A DNA stretch of 64,000 nt from Hyalella azteca. Taxonomy: Eukaryota; Arthropoda; Malacostraca; Amphipoda; Hyalellidae. Location of the stretch: assembly GCF_000764305.2 (NCBI RefSeq), contig NW_025931682.1:52009-116008 (forward strand), in the 5' to 3' direction. The position numbers and the translations under genes are program-made. This document shows, one piece after another, positions 1-12,248 of the stretch. The notes beneath the pieces are model-generated. The model had not been told where the DNA came from. It saw only the letters and a list, made by a program, of their open reading frames with translations, and made no database searches. Every line of letters starts with the position of its first letter. Position 1 is the stretch's first letter.

Positions 1-545
1 ATCACGACTACTCTATGATGCTCGAGTATTGAGTATTTATCCTATTTTGCTCTAGCATTGATACTTATCAACCATTGCAGTCGCCGAGAAGGTGAAGTAT
101 ATCAATATGACCGAATGATGCCAAGTATTGAGTATTTACTCTATTTGATAGATAAATTTGATTTGATTTACCCTATTTGATAGGTATTTGATTTACCCTA
201 GGGTAAATTGATAGGTACTTATCAACTGTTGCAGTCACCGATGGTGAAGTATATCACTATCACCCGATGATGCCCAAGTATTGAGTATTTACCCCTATTG
301 TGCTCTAGCTTTGATACTTGTCAAGCGTTGCAGTCACCGTGATGGTGAAGTACATCACTATGACCGAATGATGCCAAGTATTGAGTATTTACTCTATTTG
401 ATAGATAAATTTGATTTGATTTACCCTATTTGATAGGTATTTGATTTACCCTAGGGTAAATTGATAGGTACTTATCAACTGTTGCAGTCACCGATGGTGA
501 AGTATATCACTATGAGCCGATGATGCTCGAGTATTGAGTATTAAC
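1..545. repeat. Complex 253-bp tandem repeat with internal palindromes
   Basis: The block from about 121 recurs almost unchanged at about 374 (period 253 bp), with shorter related pieces before and after. The motif ttgcagtcaccgatggtgaa occurs repeatedly. Each full unit holds a perfect 18-bp palindrome, atttaccctagggtaaat, at 191-208 and 444-461. It lies in the intron upstream of the first visible ZO-1 exon. Confidence 0.9.
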
Positions 546-606
546 CGATGCTGCCTGAGCATTGCTACACGTGGCGTAGTATGTGACTAACACAAGACAC
601 TCGCAG

Positions 607-729
607 ACCTGGGCGTGGTGCTGGGCTGCCGTCTCTACGTCAAGGAGATCGTCCGAGGCAGCCTTGCAGCCAAGAACGGACAGCTGCGGGAGGGCGACGA
701 GCTCGTCAAGATCAACAACTCCAACACTG
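607..729 (+). CDS. pyd: ZO-1 exon: first half of PDZ2
   Basis: Acceptor cactcgcag and donor G|GTAAGAAT; phase 1 in and phase 1 out. It encodes [14 protein letters not shown], then [20 protein letters not shown], matching the beta-strand and GD-x-x-x-x-I-N core of ZO-family PDZ2 (family form: SLAARDGNIQEGDVVLKING). In ZO-1, PDZ2 mediates domain-swapped dimerisation and connexin binding. The donor is the first unit of a 46-bp tandem array that fills the start of the intron. Confidence 0.93.
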
Positions 730-3700
730 GTAAGAATAACATTGCGTCGTAACAACATTGAATAACATTGTACTGGTAAGAATAACATTGCGTGGTAACA
801 ACATTGCATAAAATTGTACTCGTAAGAATAACATTGCGTGGTAACAACATTGAATAAAATTGTACTCGTAAGAATAACGTTGCGTGGTAACAACATTGAA
901 TAAAATTGTACTCGTAAGAATAACATTGCGTGGTAACAGCATTGAATAAAATTGTACTCGTAAGAATAACGTTGCATGGTAACAACATTGAATAAAATTG
1001 TACTCGTAAGAATAACATTGCGTGGTGCAAGCTAATGGCATGACTTGCATCTATATGTACTACACCGGCTAAACTTAACTCAGAGTTGTTGTACTCTTTT
1101 TGTTCTTGAAAGCTTTTAGGATCTTTTGAAGATCATGTGTTTTGTCGAGGCAAATATCCTGCCTCTCCCTACCTTCAATATTAACACATCACATCAATAT
1201 CTACATGGTTAGGCGTACGCAATCCGGTATAAAGGAGCTGCGCTTCTTTAATTATACCACATCATTATAGCGCTTCACTCGCTACATTATAGTGTTTCTC
1301 TCGCTACATTATAGCACTTCTACCGTTTCCTAATGTTCATACAGTTATGTTAAGTTATGTAATAATGACGTTAAGTGTAATAAGATTGTGACGTGGCAGA
1401 CAACCTGAGCCTGAAGGAGGCGCGGAAGCTGCTGGACAGCCACAAGGAGGAGCTGCAGCTGGTCGTGCGGCGACAGGCGACGCCTGCTGCTGGGGGCGCT
1501 CCAGCCGCTGCAGCTAAAGGTACCCATCATCTTGTTGCCACTTCATTTCCTTATTAGATCATCTCATTACCACTTAACTCAGAGTAGTTGTACACTTTAT
1601 GATCTTGAGTGCTGTTAGGATATTGTGAAGATCATGTGTTGGGTCGAGGCAAATATCCTGCCTCTCCTTACGCTCAATATCAACACATCACATCAATATT
1701 TACATGGTTAAGCGGACGCAATCTGGAATAAAGGAGCTGCGCTTCTTTGTTTCTACCATATCGTTGTAGCGCTTCTCTCGCTACATTATAGCGCTTCTCT
1801 CGCTACATTATGATGTTTCTACCACTTCATTATAGCGCATCTCTTGCTACATTACGATGTTTCTACCACTTCATTATAGCGCTTCTCTCGTTACATTATA
1901 GCGCATCTCTCGCTACATTGTAGTGTTTCTACCGTTTCCTAATGTTCATACAGTTATGTCAAGTTATGCAATAATGATGTTAAGTGTAATAGCATTGTGA
2001 CGTGGCAGACAACCTGAGCCTGAAGGAGGCGCGGAAGCTGCTGGACAGCCACAAGGAGGAGCTGCAGCTGGTCGTGCGGCGACAGGCGACGCCTGCTGCT
2101 GGGGGCGCTCCAGCCGCTGCAGCTAAAGGTACCATCATCTTGTTACTACATCATTTCCTTATTAGATCATCTCATTACCACATTAACTCATTACCACATC
2201 ATCTCATTACCCCATCACCTCATTACAACAGCATCTCGTTACCCCGTCATCTCGTTACCCCATCTTCTCGTTACCCCATCATCTCATTACCCCATCATCT
2301 CATTACCACATCATCTCATTACCCCATATAATTATTCCATCATCTCATTACCCCATCATCTCGTTACCCCATCATGTCATTTCCCCATCATCTCATTATC
2401 ACAACATCTCATTACACCATCATCTCATTACCGGTACTTCATAATCTCATTACCACATAATCTCATTATTATATCATTTTATTTATGCGATATTAATGAA
2501 ATGCTTTAGTTGCATGCTCCAAAATGCTCATTATAAAGAGAGATATCACTATAGGTTGATGCTATTTTTTATTTATTTCCTGTGTCAGGACATATTAAAC
2601 TTTGCCAAATTGTTACTCAGTTATTGTTATGTTCAACAATAACTTTTATAGCCNCTTCTTAGTGCAACACGCTTCTTGGTGCAACATGCTTCTTGGTGCA
2701 ACACACACTCCTCGTGCAACGCGCCTCTTAGTGCAACATAGCTAAACTAAACACCGGGCGCAGAGGCTGACTCGTCTTAACCTGCAGAAGTTCCAGCTTA
2801 ATGTTAAGGATATTTCCGCGCTACTTAACAGAACATATTATTTCAAAGTGACTTACCATGCATGTGGGGCTCTAGGTACGCTGGTGGAGGGCCGTCGGAT
2901 TTTCAGTATGGCAGCGTCGGTGAGGGCGGGGGTGTTGCGTCCCCCACCGACAACGGTGCTGCTTCTCTGCCCCCTCGCCCTCCTCTTCCCCGACCTGAAG
3001 ATTACTATACCCAGCGTCCCCCTAACTCCCCTAACACGCAACACGGCTCCCCCACCAAGCCCCAGGGGTCTGTGTGAGTTCAGCAGCGCTCGTGCTATGC
3101 CAAGAGTGTATTTTATGCTCATTTTATGCTTTTATAATCTGTTTACCGGTTCTTTGTTTAAATTTATATTCACCTCCACTTTTAATTGTTATTCTCTTCA
3201 TTTAAAGGCCTTTCTTTCTGATTTTGGGCGTGAATGAACGAAACGTACTCTCGTTTTTTTCGCCTTCGCTCGTTACATTAACACTTTAATGACGCCCAGC
3301 AAAGTCTTTACAGATATGCGACTTTCAGTAGCAACCTTCCCTTCAGCTAACCTGTGTGTGTTCTTCCGATCTGTTTTGGTGATACTCTTCTGCTCTTCTG
3401 TCTTGGGGATATCTAGTTAGTGTCTTGTTATTTTATTGGAATCGTTTTTCATATTTTTTTCAATATTCATTCACACATTCCTAAAAATTGATGCATGCTC
3501 TTTCATAAGTATTCTATTAACCAAATTATTGACATATCCGGTGCTGCTATTTCATCATCCGGTTTTCAATGTTGTCATATTAAAAATGATTAGATTTAAT
3601 TAGTTGAAATTCTTCACCAATCTCAGTGCTTGCTTGCTATTTACATCAGTCTCTCACTAATGTTCATCTCAGTGCATATTCGCTGTTTACATCAGTCTCT

Positions 3701-6700
3701 GACTAATAAACTTGCATTGTCCAGTCCAGAGCCTCGGTACGTGAGCTTCCGCAAGGAAGGCAGCGTGGGCATCAGACTGACGGGCGGCAATGAAGTGGGC
3801 ATCTTCGTGACCGCCGTGCAGCCAGGGTCCCAAGCCCAACTACAGGGCATCGTTCCGGGCGATAAAGTACTGAAGGTGAAGACCTGACATCGCATGTCGT
3901 TGCTTCTGGCAGTATCATCTTATGGTATAATGGTAGTGGACGGTCCGTGACAACAGGGCGGTAGTGGACAGTCCGTGACTACAGGAGGGTAGTGAACGGT
4001 CCGTGACAACAGGGCAGTAATGGACGGTCCGTGACTACAGGAGGGTAGTGAACGGTCCGTGACAACAGGGCTGTAGTGGACGGTCCGTGACTACAGGAGG
4101 GTAGTGAACGGTCCGTGACAACAGGGCGGTAATGGACGGTCCGTGACAACAGGGCGGTAGTGGACAGTCCGTGACAACAGGGCGGTAGTGGACGGTCCGT
4201 GACAACAGGGCGGTAGTGGACGGTCCGTGACAACAGGGCGGTAGTGGACGGTCCGTGACAACAGGGCGGTAGTCAACGGAAATTAAGTGTATATTTTTTG
4301 CCTCAAGATAATGTAAACCTTCTCTCTCTGTGATATAATTTTTTCTGCTATATAAGCCTTGAGTTTGAGTTCCCTTATAGCAATTTGTACTGAACTCCAG
4401 GTGAACGACATGGACCTGACGAACATGACGAGGGAGGACGCCGTGCTCTACCTCATGAGTCAGCAGGACCAGATCGAGCTGCTCGTACAGACGCGCCTCT
4501 TCGACTACCAGCAAATACTGGCATCTCAGAAGGGCGACTTGTTCTACATAAAGTGAGTCAAGTAGGGCAGGTATGAGTTCTACATAAAGTAAGTCACGTA
4601 GGGCAGGTCTCAAATTACGACTTGTTCTACATAAACTCATAAAGTTAGTCAAGTAGGGCAGGTATGAAGCAGGTCTCAAATTACGACTTGTTCTATATAA
4701 AGTTAGTCAAGTAGAGCAGGTATGAAGCAGGTCTCAAATTACGACTTGTTCTATATAAAGTAAGTCAAGTAGGGCAGGTATGAAGCAGGTCTCAAATTAC
4801 GACTTGTTCTACATAAAGTAAGTCGAGTAGAGCAGGTATGAAGCTAGGCTCAAATTACGACTTGTTCTACATGAAGTAAGTCAAGTAGAGCAGGTATGAA
4901 GCAGGTCTAAAATTACGACTTGTTCTACATAAAGTAAGTCAAGTAGAGCAGGTATGAAGCAGGTCTCAAATTACGACTTGTTCTACTTAAAGTGAGTCAA
5001 GTAGAGCAGACATGAAGCGATACTCAAATTACGTCTGTGTCATGCATATAAATCGTGATCCGAGTTCAATTGATCTTTAAACTTGTTTGTCGAAGAGCCC
5101 ATTTGTTGAAACAAATGAAGTAATGAGATGTATTCGCTCATCCCGTGCACCAGAAATTTGTCTGGATCATAATTCCAAAAAAATATTGTCCCAGAACCCA
5201 CTTCCATTATGACCCCGAGGGAACTGGCGAACTGAGTTTCCGATCTGGGGACATTTTCCGCGTCGTGGACACCTTGCACTGCGGCGTGGTGGGCGCTTGG
5301 CAGGTTGGTTAGCAGGCTGTCAACCTAGAACAATAATGAACTTCATCAAATACACAATGAACAATATTTATTCAAAATATCAGAAATGTATTCTGGCATA
5401 ATCTAATTATTTTTTATGTTAGGGAATTGTGAAGACAAATGTGAGTGATAGCGTTGATGTTTTTAGGTGGAGCGAATAGGCCGCAACAACCAAGAGACGC
5501 AGCGAGGCACCATCCCGAACAGGGCGCGGGCCGAGGAGCTCGCCACGGCGCAGTTCAACGCAGCCAAGAAGGAACAGACGCAGTCAGAGTCTCGCAGCGG
5601 CTTCTTCAAGCGCAGACGCAACTCGCGACGCTCCAAGAGCTTAGGAAAAGTCAGATATACTAATTGTTATGATAATAGGGATAGTTAATAGTAGTATTGA
5701 CAGAAGTAGTAACGGCAGTTACAGTAACAGTAGCGGTAGTAGTAATAGCAACAAAAATAGTGGCGTCGGCGTTGATAAAGCCAAATGTAGCCTATCGCCG
5801 ATTCCACACATGACTGCTGGGAGCTTTGAACCTAACCTCGCTACTCAAGCCAAGTTGTTGTTAACCAGTCGTCCTACCTGCCAAGAACTGATCCTGCTGT
5901 TGTGTGATCACAAGATATGATCGTCCACGTTGTGTTTAGTATTGAGGTTGCTTGAGTGTGTCAAGGTTTAAGCTTAGCTACTGGGATTATAGGTTTTATG
6001 TAATAAGATTTGATTTCGTCATATTTACTCCTATGGCTAGAATAGAATGCAAGGAGAGATATCTGATCAGACCACGCAGACGGGTATTCAATAATTACAA
6101 TATCACACAAAATGGGCAGCCCAGAAATAAGAGTCTACTTATTCCTTATGGTTAGTCTTCATTCGCTAATTTTTTATTCTTTCTTCACCAATCATAAAGA
6201 CTATTTTTGTCTTTCTCTCTCTCTCTCTCCTCAGCCTGCACTCTCTTCAAATACTTTTCGCTCTCCATCATTATGTATTTCACACTCCATGTAAATTTAC
6301 ACTATCCATGTCCTGATTTATGAAGCCATGGTTATGCCACACACGTGTCTTATATCATGCCTCATAAGCTGACGGTGCACGCAGGACCACTGGGAGGACG
6401 TCATGTTCGGCGAGTCCGTGTCCAAGTTCCCTGCATACGAGCGCGTGTCGCTGCAGCACCCTGGCTTCGTGCGCCCCGTTGTGCTCTTCGGACCGCTCGC
6501 CGACGTCGCCAGGACCAAACTTCTCGCCGATAACCCCGACAAATTCTCAAGTCCTCGTCAGTATTTCTCCTATCCCTGAGAACTTACTTTGTTCTTACTG
6601 TCCTGGCATGCACTTCCTTGTAAGCTGTTATTTTCCTGAACTGTCAATTGAGGTCAATTAAGACCTGAGATTGACGCGAATTATTGATGACATTTCTAGC

Positions 6701-9700
6701 TGTTTTCATGCTTGAATTTTACACCATGAACGAGAAATCATTAGTGACCAATTAGTGTTTATTACCCATCGCGATCGTAACCATTGGCTTTCATGCTAAA
6801 AATTCATGTTTCTAAAATTTACAGCATTTACGCAACCACCTTCCTGCGATAGCTAGCCCAGACAAGCACATTTTTCTCAAATAAACAAAAGATCTAATTA
6901 TGTCTAAACATTTCAGTTGAATGTCTTGTAAATTGTGTGTTCAGAGCTGGACAGCAACGGCGAGAAGCAGCAGGCAAGCATCATCAGACTGAGCGCCATC
7001 AGGGAGATCGTGGAGCGCAACAAGCACGCGGTGCTGGACATCACCCCCAGCGCCGTGGACCGCCTCAACTACGCGCAGTTCTACCCTATCGTCGTCTACC
7101 TTAGGGTCGAGTCCAAGCAAGCCGTCAAGGAGATGCGCGCGGGCTACCCTAAGTAAGCGATCAAGCCACTGAAGGGAATAGCATGGTAGGTAAATGGGCT
7201 CATTATAACTACAGCATTTCTCTGCATACCTGAGACATGTAATGCCTGACCACCAGCTGATGTTTAATGGGGAGATTAGCGTCATTTCCTTACAACTCAC
7301 TCTTGTTTCATGACTCGTATGTATACTACACATGGTCAAGAGAGTTTCTATTTATTTGAATACTTTCTTTTTTAGTGTTACTTTTGGTGCTTTGAATGTG
7401 TAAACCATCGCCATACCCTTTATAAATATTTTATTTGTAGTTTCGAAAACCGATGAGGTCAGGAAGCCGCTGCGATCTCTCTAATGTTAACACAGAATAT
7501 AATGAATTTTATCAGTTCATGTTTCTTTTTATTTTATACATGACGGTAACTTGATTCTTCAATTCGAAGAATGTGATAATTTGTTTAGTTAGAGAGTTTA
7601 TTAATCTAGAGTTCCAAAGCTGAGGATGGAAGTTCGTCAGTGGATTTCTTGCCCCTGCAAATAAACCTATATTTCAATGCAAAATAATAGAAACAACTAA
7701 ATAAAACAGACACGTAAACACCATTTGCAATACATTTCAGACAGCTCTTCTATTACAAAAATAGAGAAGTTGTTAGGAGCTCACCTAGTAGCAGCTGGCT
7801 TCGTAATAATCGACGAATGTCTGTAACTTGGAAAATGCCCCTTCTCTTCCTCAGTCGATGTTACCAGAACATCTGCTACACAATTCTTAAAACTAAAGAT
7901 AATTCCACAGAATATGAAACCGTACACAGTAAAATTGAACTCTAAAATTGAACTGCTTTGTTGATCACGCGCTGAAATTCTAGTGTTGAGAATAAGAGTT
8001 GCCGTGACTTGCAGAGGGCGGCAGAGCAGCAAGAAGTTGTTCGAGCAGAGCTTGAAGGTGGAGCGTCTGTGGGGCCACGTGTTCACGTCGACCCTCACCC
8101 TGACGCAGCCCGACACTTGGCCCCGTAAACTGGCCCAGGCCATTGCCCAGCATCAGGCCCAGCCTGTGTGGATGGCCCAGAGCAAGGTGCGTCAAGACTA
8201 GTCCAAAGTTTATCAGTATTTGAACGGTATGTGGAAAGCTATCATTTGAAATTATTGTAGCCTTTCGTAGCATTGGTAGCAGCTCTTGAATTAGAACGAT
8301 TACTCATTAGTAGCATGTCAACTTGCGAGCTTGTTAAAGCTCAGGATCATTAAGTCATACCAACTTCCGCAAATGTTTTAGAGTTGATTATCTTGAGCGT
8401 GTATCGCTGTCCAAATGTACGGCTAGCTTTCATCATACATTAAAGATCAGGTTTACTTGTTTATAATTTTCCCAAAGGTGTAGAATTTTAGTGTGTTCTT
8501 TGATTGCCTATCAATAATTATATTTTTGTACATTGAATTGTAAATTGCTTCAATTGTGTCGTGTTCAACTCGTCGATTTCGTTTGCCTGGCGTTGCTCTT
8601 TCTTGTGTCGCATCCTGTGTCCGCATGTACGATTTCCGTGTTTAAATGCGCCGGAAGTGTTTCATAAGACTTCTGTACGCGGCGAAATTAATGTGTCTTG
8701 TAGTCAACCTGTATAACCAATACATTGATCGATGTCTTACTGAACGATCATCGGATTGTCGGAAAGTTGGAACATCTTGTGCGCACGCTTATTCTCCTGC
8801 CTTGTTCTCTACCTCCGTTCTGTAACGCATTTGAGTGCATGTTTGTTTGCGTTCAGCTGTTGGTGGACTTCATTTGATTGTGTAGCCGTTACCTGTGTGC
8901 CGCGATTCATTTCTTTTAGCTGGAGAGTCCGTCCCATTCGACGGTTTCTCTCCGGGACTGTTGGCTCCCACCCAGCCGCTCTCTTCAGCTCTCCAGTCGT
9001 CCAAGGAGGAGACTCGAAACTTTCTTCAGCCTTCTCCTCTTCTGCATTCCGACTACCCAGCGTCTGCTGAACGAAGAGACGACCTGCCATCACGCTCTCC
9101 ATCACTCCCTCCTACTCCTCTTCCTTCATCGTCTCCACTGTTCGACGATTCTGATTTTACCAAACCTCCACAACCGCCGCCCTTACCGCCATCGTCTACA
9201 CCTCCTCCCCCCACTCCTCCCCTAGTGTACGTGTCTCCTGCATCCCCTCAGCCTCATTTTTATTCGGAGTCCCAAGAAGAGTTCCCTGCTCCTCTTGCCC
9301 CGGAACCGCCGCCCAAGCCCCGGCGTTTCATTAGCAGAGGCTTTAACCTGACGGCGGCGAGGCTGGGGCCGAGCAGCCCAGAGGAACCTCCTCAGCTGCT
9401 GCCGACGGTCATGCCGGCGCTGGCCAATAAAGTTTCCAGGTTGTTCTCTTCTCGAGCGAGCTTCCTGCCTTACAAAACTGGGCTGAAGAAGCACGAGCAC
9501 CCCGGCGATATGCCCTTTGAAGAGCTTCATCCTCAGGACTCTCAAGAGATGCTCAGTCCGCAAGAATATCATGTATCATCTCGAGAATTGTTCAATGAAG
9601 ATTATCAGAAAGGTGGAACAAGTTTGGTAAATTCTGGACACGATGGCGGTGAACGAAGATACTTGAGAGATGTTTCGGAGGACACAATGCGGTATGAGCT

Positions 9701-12197
9701 GGACGCAGCTCAGCAGAACCACTCGAGGATGGAAGGATTAAACTACTTCTGTGACTCTGACGAGTCGCGTTACGTGCCTAAAGAGCGTTACATTGACGCG
9801 ATGGTGAGCCAAACGCACGACTTGCGGGATGCCAACGCCAACATTGATGACAAGCGAGCCATGATGTGGCACAAGCTCAGGGAGGAGCGAGCAGGCGCGT
9901 CTGCCTGGCGCTCCTCGGCGGCGCGAGTGAAGGAGCTCAAGTATCATGACGGCCCCCGCAACGCGCTGCCTACGCTGCATGAAGGAACTACTTACTTGTA
10001 ACGCGCTTCTCTCTAGCAACTAATTCGTCACTTTGTCTTCTCATGTATTTCTTTCTTGAATTAATCATTATGTATTGAGGCACCTTGTGGTCTCCTCTCT
10101 GAGAATGTTTGGACAGCGCTGCTGGCTATCTTTTCCACAGGCAATCACTGTAAGTCATCCAACTGCTCCGAAATACGTTTTTATGTCTTGCTATTGTTGC
10201 TCTAGAATGCAATCATGTTTTCTATGATGGTCCAACTTTTATTAGATCGTTCCTTGCTGCTTATTCGCACTGCCAACATTGTTTGAGGTTCGCATTCGCA
10301 CACGTCACGCGTGTCGGTTGTCGGTTCTTTATGTCGTTGCTATTTTCCAATCGTTCATCGTTGTACTTCTTTATCGATATGTTACAACTCATTGCTGCTT
10401 TTGTGCTACTCCAGTGCTACAGAAGTGCTAATCTAGCAAACTGCATGTGGGTTTTTATGTTTAGTTCGATACATATTCGACCACGTTAGTGGCGTACTCG
10501 AGTTGTTCCTTAACGACTCTATTAGGCACTGGTCTTGCATATCTCGGCAAATCCTCTCAATCGTACCTTGATGTTGCAGGCAAGTTATTCTAAATGAACA
10601 TTTTTCTTTCTATGCGGCGCTCTTCCTGGACACCTTGGACCTGCACCAACTCCCCGCATCTCCGGACCGCGTCTTATCTCCACGACTGCGCATCCTGTTC
10701 TCTCTCCTATCTTTACATCTATCTTCACCTCGCACCCTTAAGTCATTTTCGAATGCATTCTCTGATTTTGTTTCTTTTCTTTTTGGAATGCATTTTATAA
10801 TGCATTCTTTTTCGTTTCGATGGCTGTACCAACCATTGCTGATTCATACCAACCATTGACGAATTTTATCAACCACCGATGATTCATACCAACCACTTGT
10901 GCTTATTCCATGTAACTTGGGAAATTTTTCTCTTGTGCTTCCTATTCTTTTGATAAATTCTGTCTTTTTGTGACAACAACTTTTTTCCTTGTTGCAATGT
11001 TCCATTTTGTTTGCCAACTTCCATCGGAATCGTTCACAATAAACTTAACTTGGAAAACTTGGATGAATCTTTCTTTTAACTAATTTATATGTTCGTCATA
11101 TTTTCTTCTTTCAATTCTGTTACAATTTTTATTACCTTCTGGAATTTAACCTTCAAATATTTATTTTTTCCTATTTTTAATTGAAATTATTTTGCATGAC
11201 AATTATTTTCTTCCTATGCAAATTGAATGCATTTCATGCGTGCTTGTCTTGATCGTTGTATTGCCTGCATGCTTCTGCATACCTGCAACGCGCGTTGCTG
11301 CCTCATCTTAACTTTATTATGAACTTTATTGGTTTCACTCGTGTAATATTCCTGCTCATGCACTGCTCCTGTTGTGCGGCTGTTGACATTTGCTGATCCT
11401 GTTTGTCTTATGTGTCTGTACTTGCCTGATGTTTACCGTGTCTTACACTTTCCTGATATTTATGCTACTATTTGTTACTTTGCTTGCTGCCTGCCCCCTT
11501 CATTTGCTCCCGTTGTCCGTAACACAATTGCGATTGTTCTGTCTTCTTCTTGACTATATCTTTTTGTTCTTGTCTCGACTGCCTCTGTCTTGCATGCTCT
11601 CGTCTTGTCCCTGCATCGCCTGCTCCTGTCTCGTCCCTGTCTCGTCTACTCGCCCCCGTCTCGCCCACCCGCCCTCGCCCCCGTCTCGTCCCCGTCTCGC
11701 CCCCGTCTCGTTGCCACCAGCAGCCCTCGGAGGCGCTCTCGGACGACTTCCTCTTCCCGATGACGTCCCGCCTCTCGTACGCGTCTTCCCCAGAGTCTGA
11801 CTTGGAGGGCGGCTCTGACCCCCACACACCCGTCCATGCCTCCCACCTCTCGTCCTCCCCGTCCTCACCCATGACCCAGTCTCCGTCAACGTCGGGCGCC
11901 CCCACCCCCAGCCATGGGTCAAACCTCATGACCCAAAGGTCCCGTCTTGTCAAGAGTTCGTCTGACCCCAGCATTGCTGCACCAGAAGAACTATCATCGA
12001 GTCATCACTCAGGACCCAATAGCGGCCCTTACTCCTACGGGGCACCTAACATGGGCGCCGCACCCCCTCCCTACACAGCAAGTCCTAACAGGATGGTGAG
12101 TAATCCTGTAAGTTAACAAGGTTGTCTCCTTTTTAGCGCATTTCATCATTTATGTCAAAAAGGCGCTATTGTGCTCGTCATGTCCGTCCGCCCGTCC

Positions 12198-12248
<51 letters not shown>

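Larger units (their letters stand above)
1072..2180. repeat. Tandem duplication of a ~500-600 bp block containing a PDZ2 exon
   Basis: Block 1 (about 1072-1573) and block 2 (about 1574-2180) both start with cttaactcagag, share gaagatcatgtgtt and tcgaggcaaatatcctgcct, and each contains the 120-nt exon followed by a catcatcttgtta-type stretch. Block 2 is longer because its array of gcgcttctctcgctacatta units (about 1745-1925) has expanded. Confidence 0.93.
5304..8014. other. ZO-1 introns around SH3 and GUK exons
   Basis: These introns (5304-5466, 5650-6384, 6557-6944, 7153-8014) hold no gene or transposon that I can see. Noted only: an AGT/AGC-rich stretch at about 5690-5760 and a short CT run at about 6212-6232. 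Confidence 0.6.

Noticed and set aside
510..1050. Long minus-strand open frames with [21 protein letters not shown] repeats
   Set aside because: They are antisense readings of the 46-bp minisatellite; the periodic protein is a by-product of the array.
2848..3237. 129-codon + strand frame overlapping the linker exon
   Set aside because: It is the wrong frame of exon 2876-3073; only the frame with DFQYG and [13 protein letters not shown] continues into PDZ3.
3979..4679. Minus-strand open frame of up to 214 codons with [14 protein letters not shown] repeats
   Set aside because: Antisense of the 28-bp minisatellite and of the PDZ3 exon; no independent support.
10594..10860. Two overlapping open frames in a GC-richer intronic patch
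   Set aside because: Neither has a phase-compatible acceptor/donor pair with flanking ZO-1 exons, and the 3' half is plain T-rich sequence.
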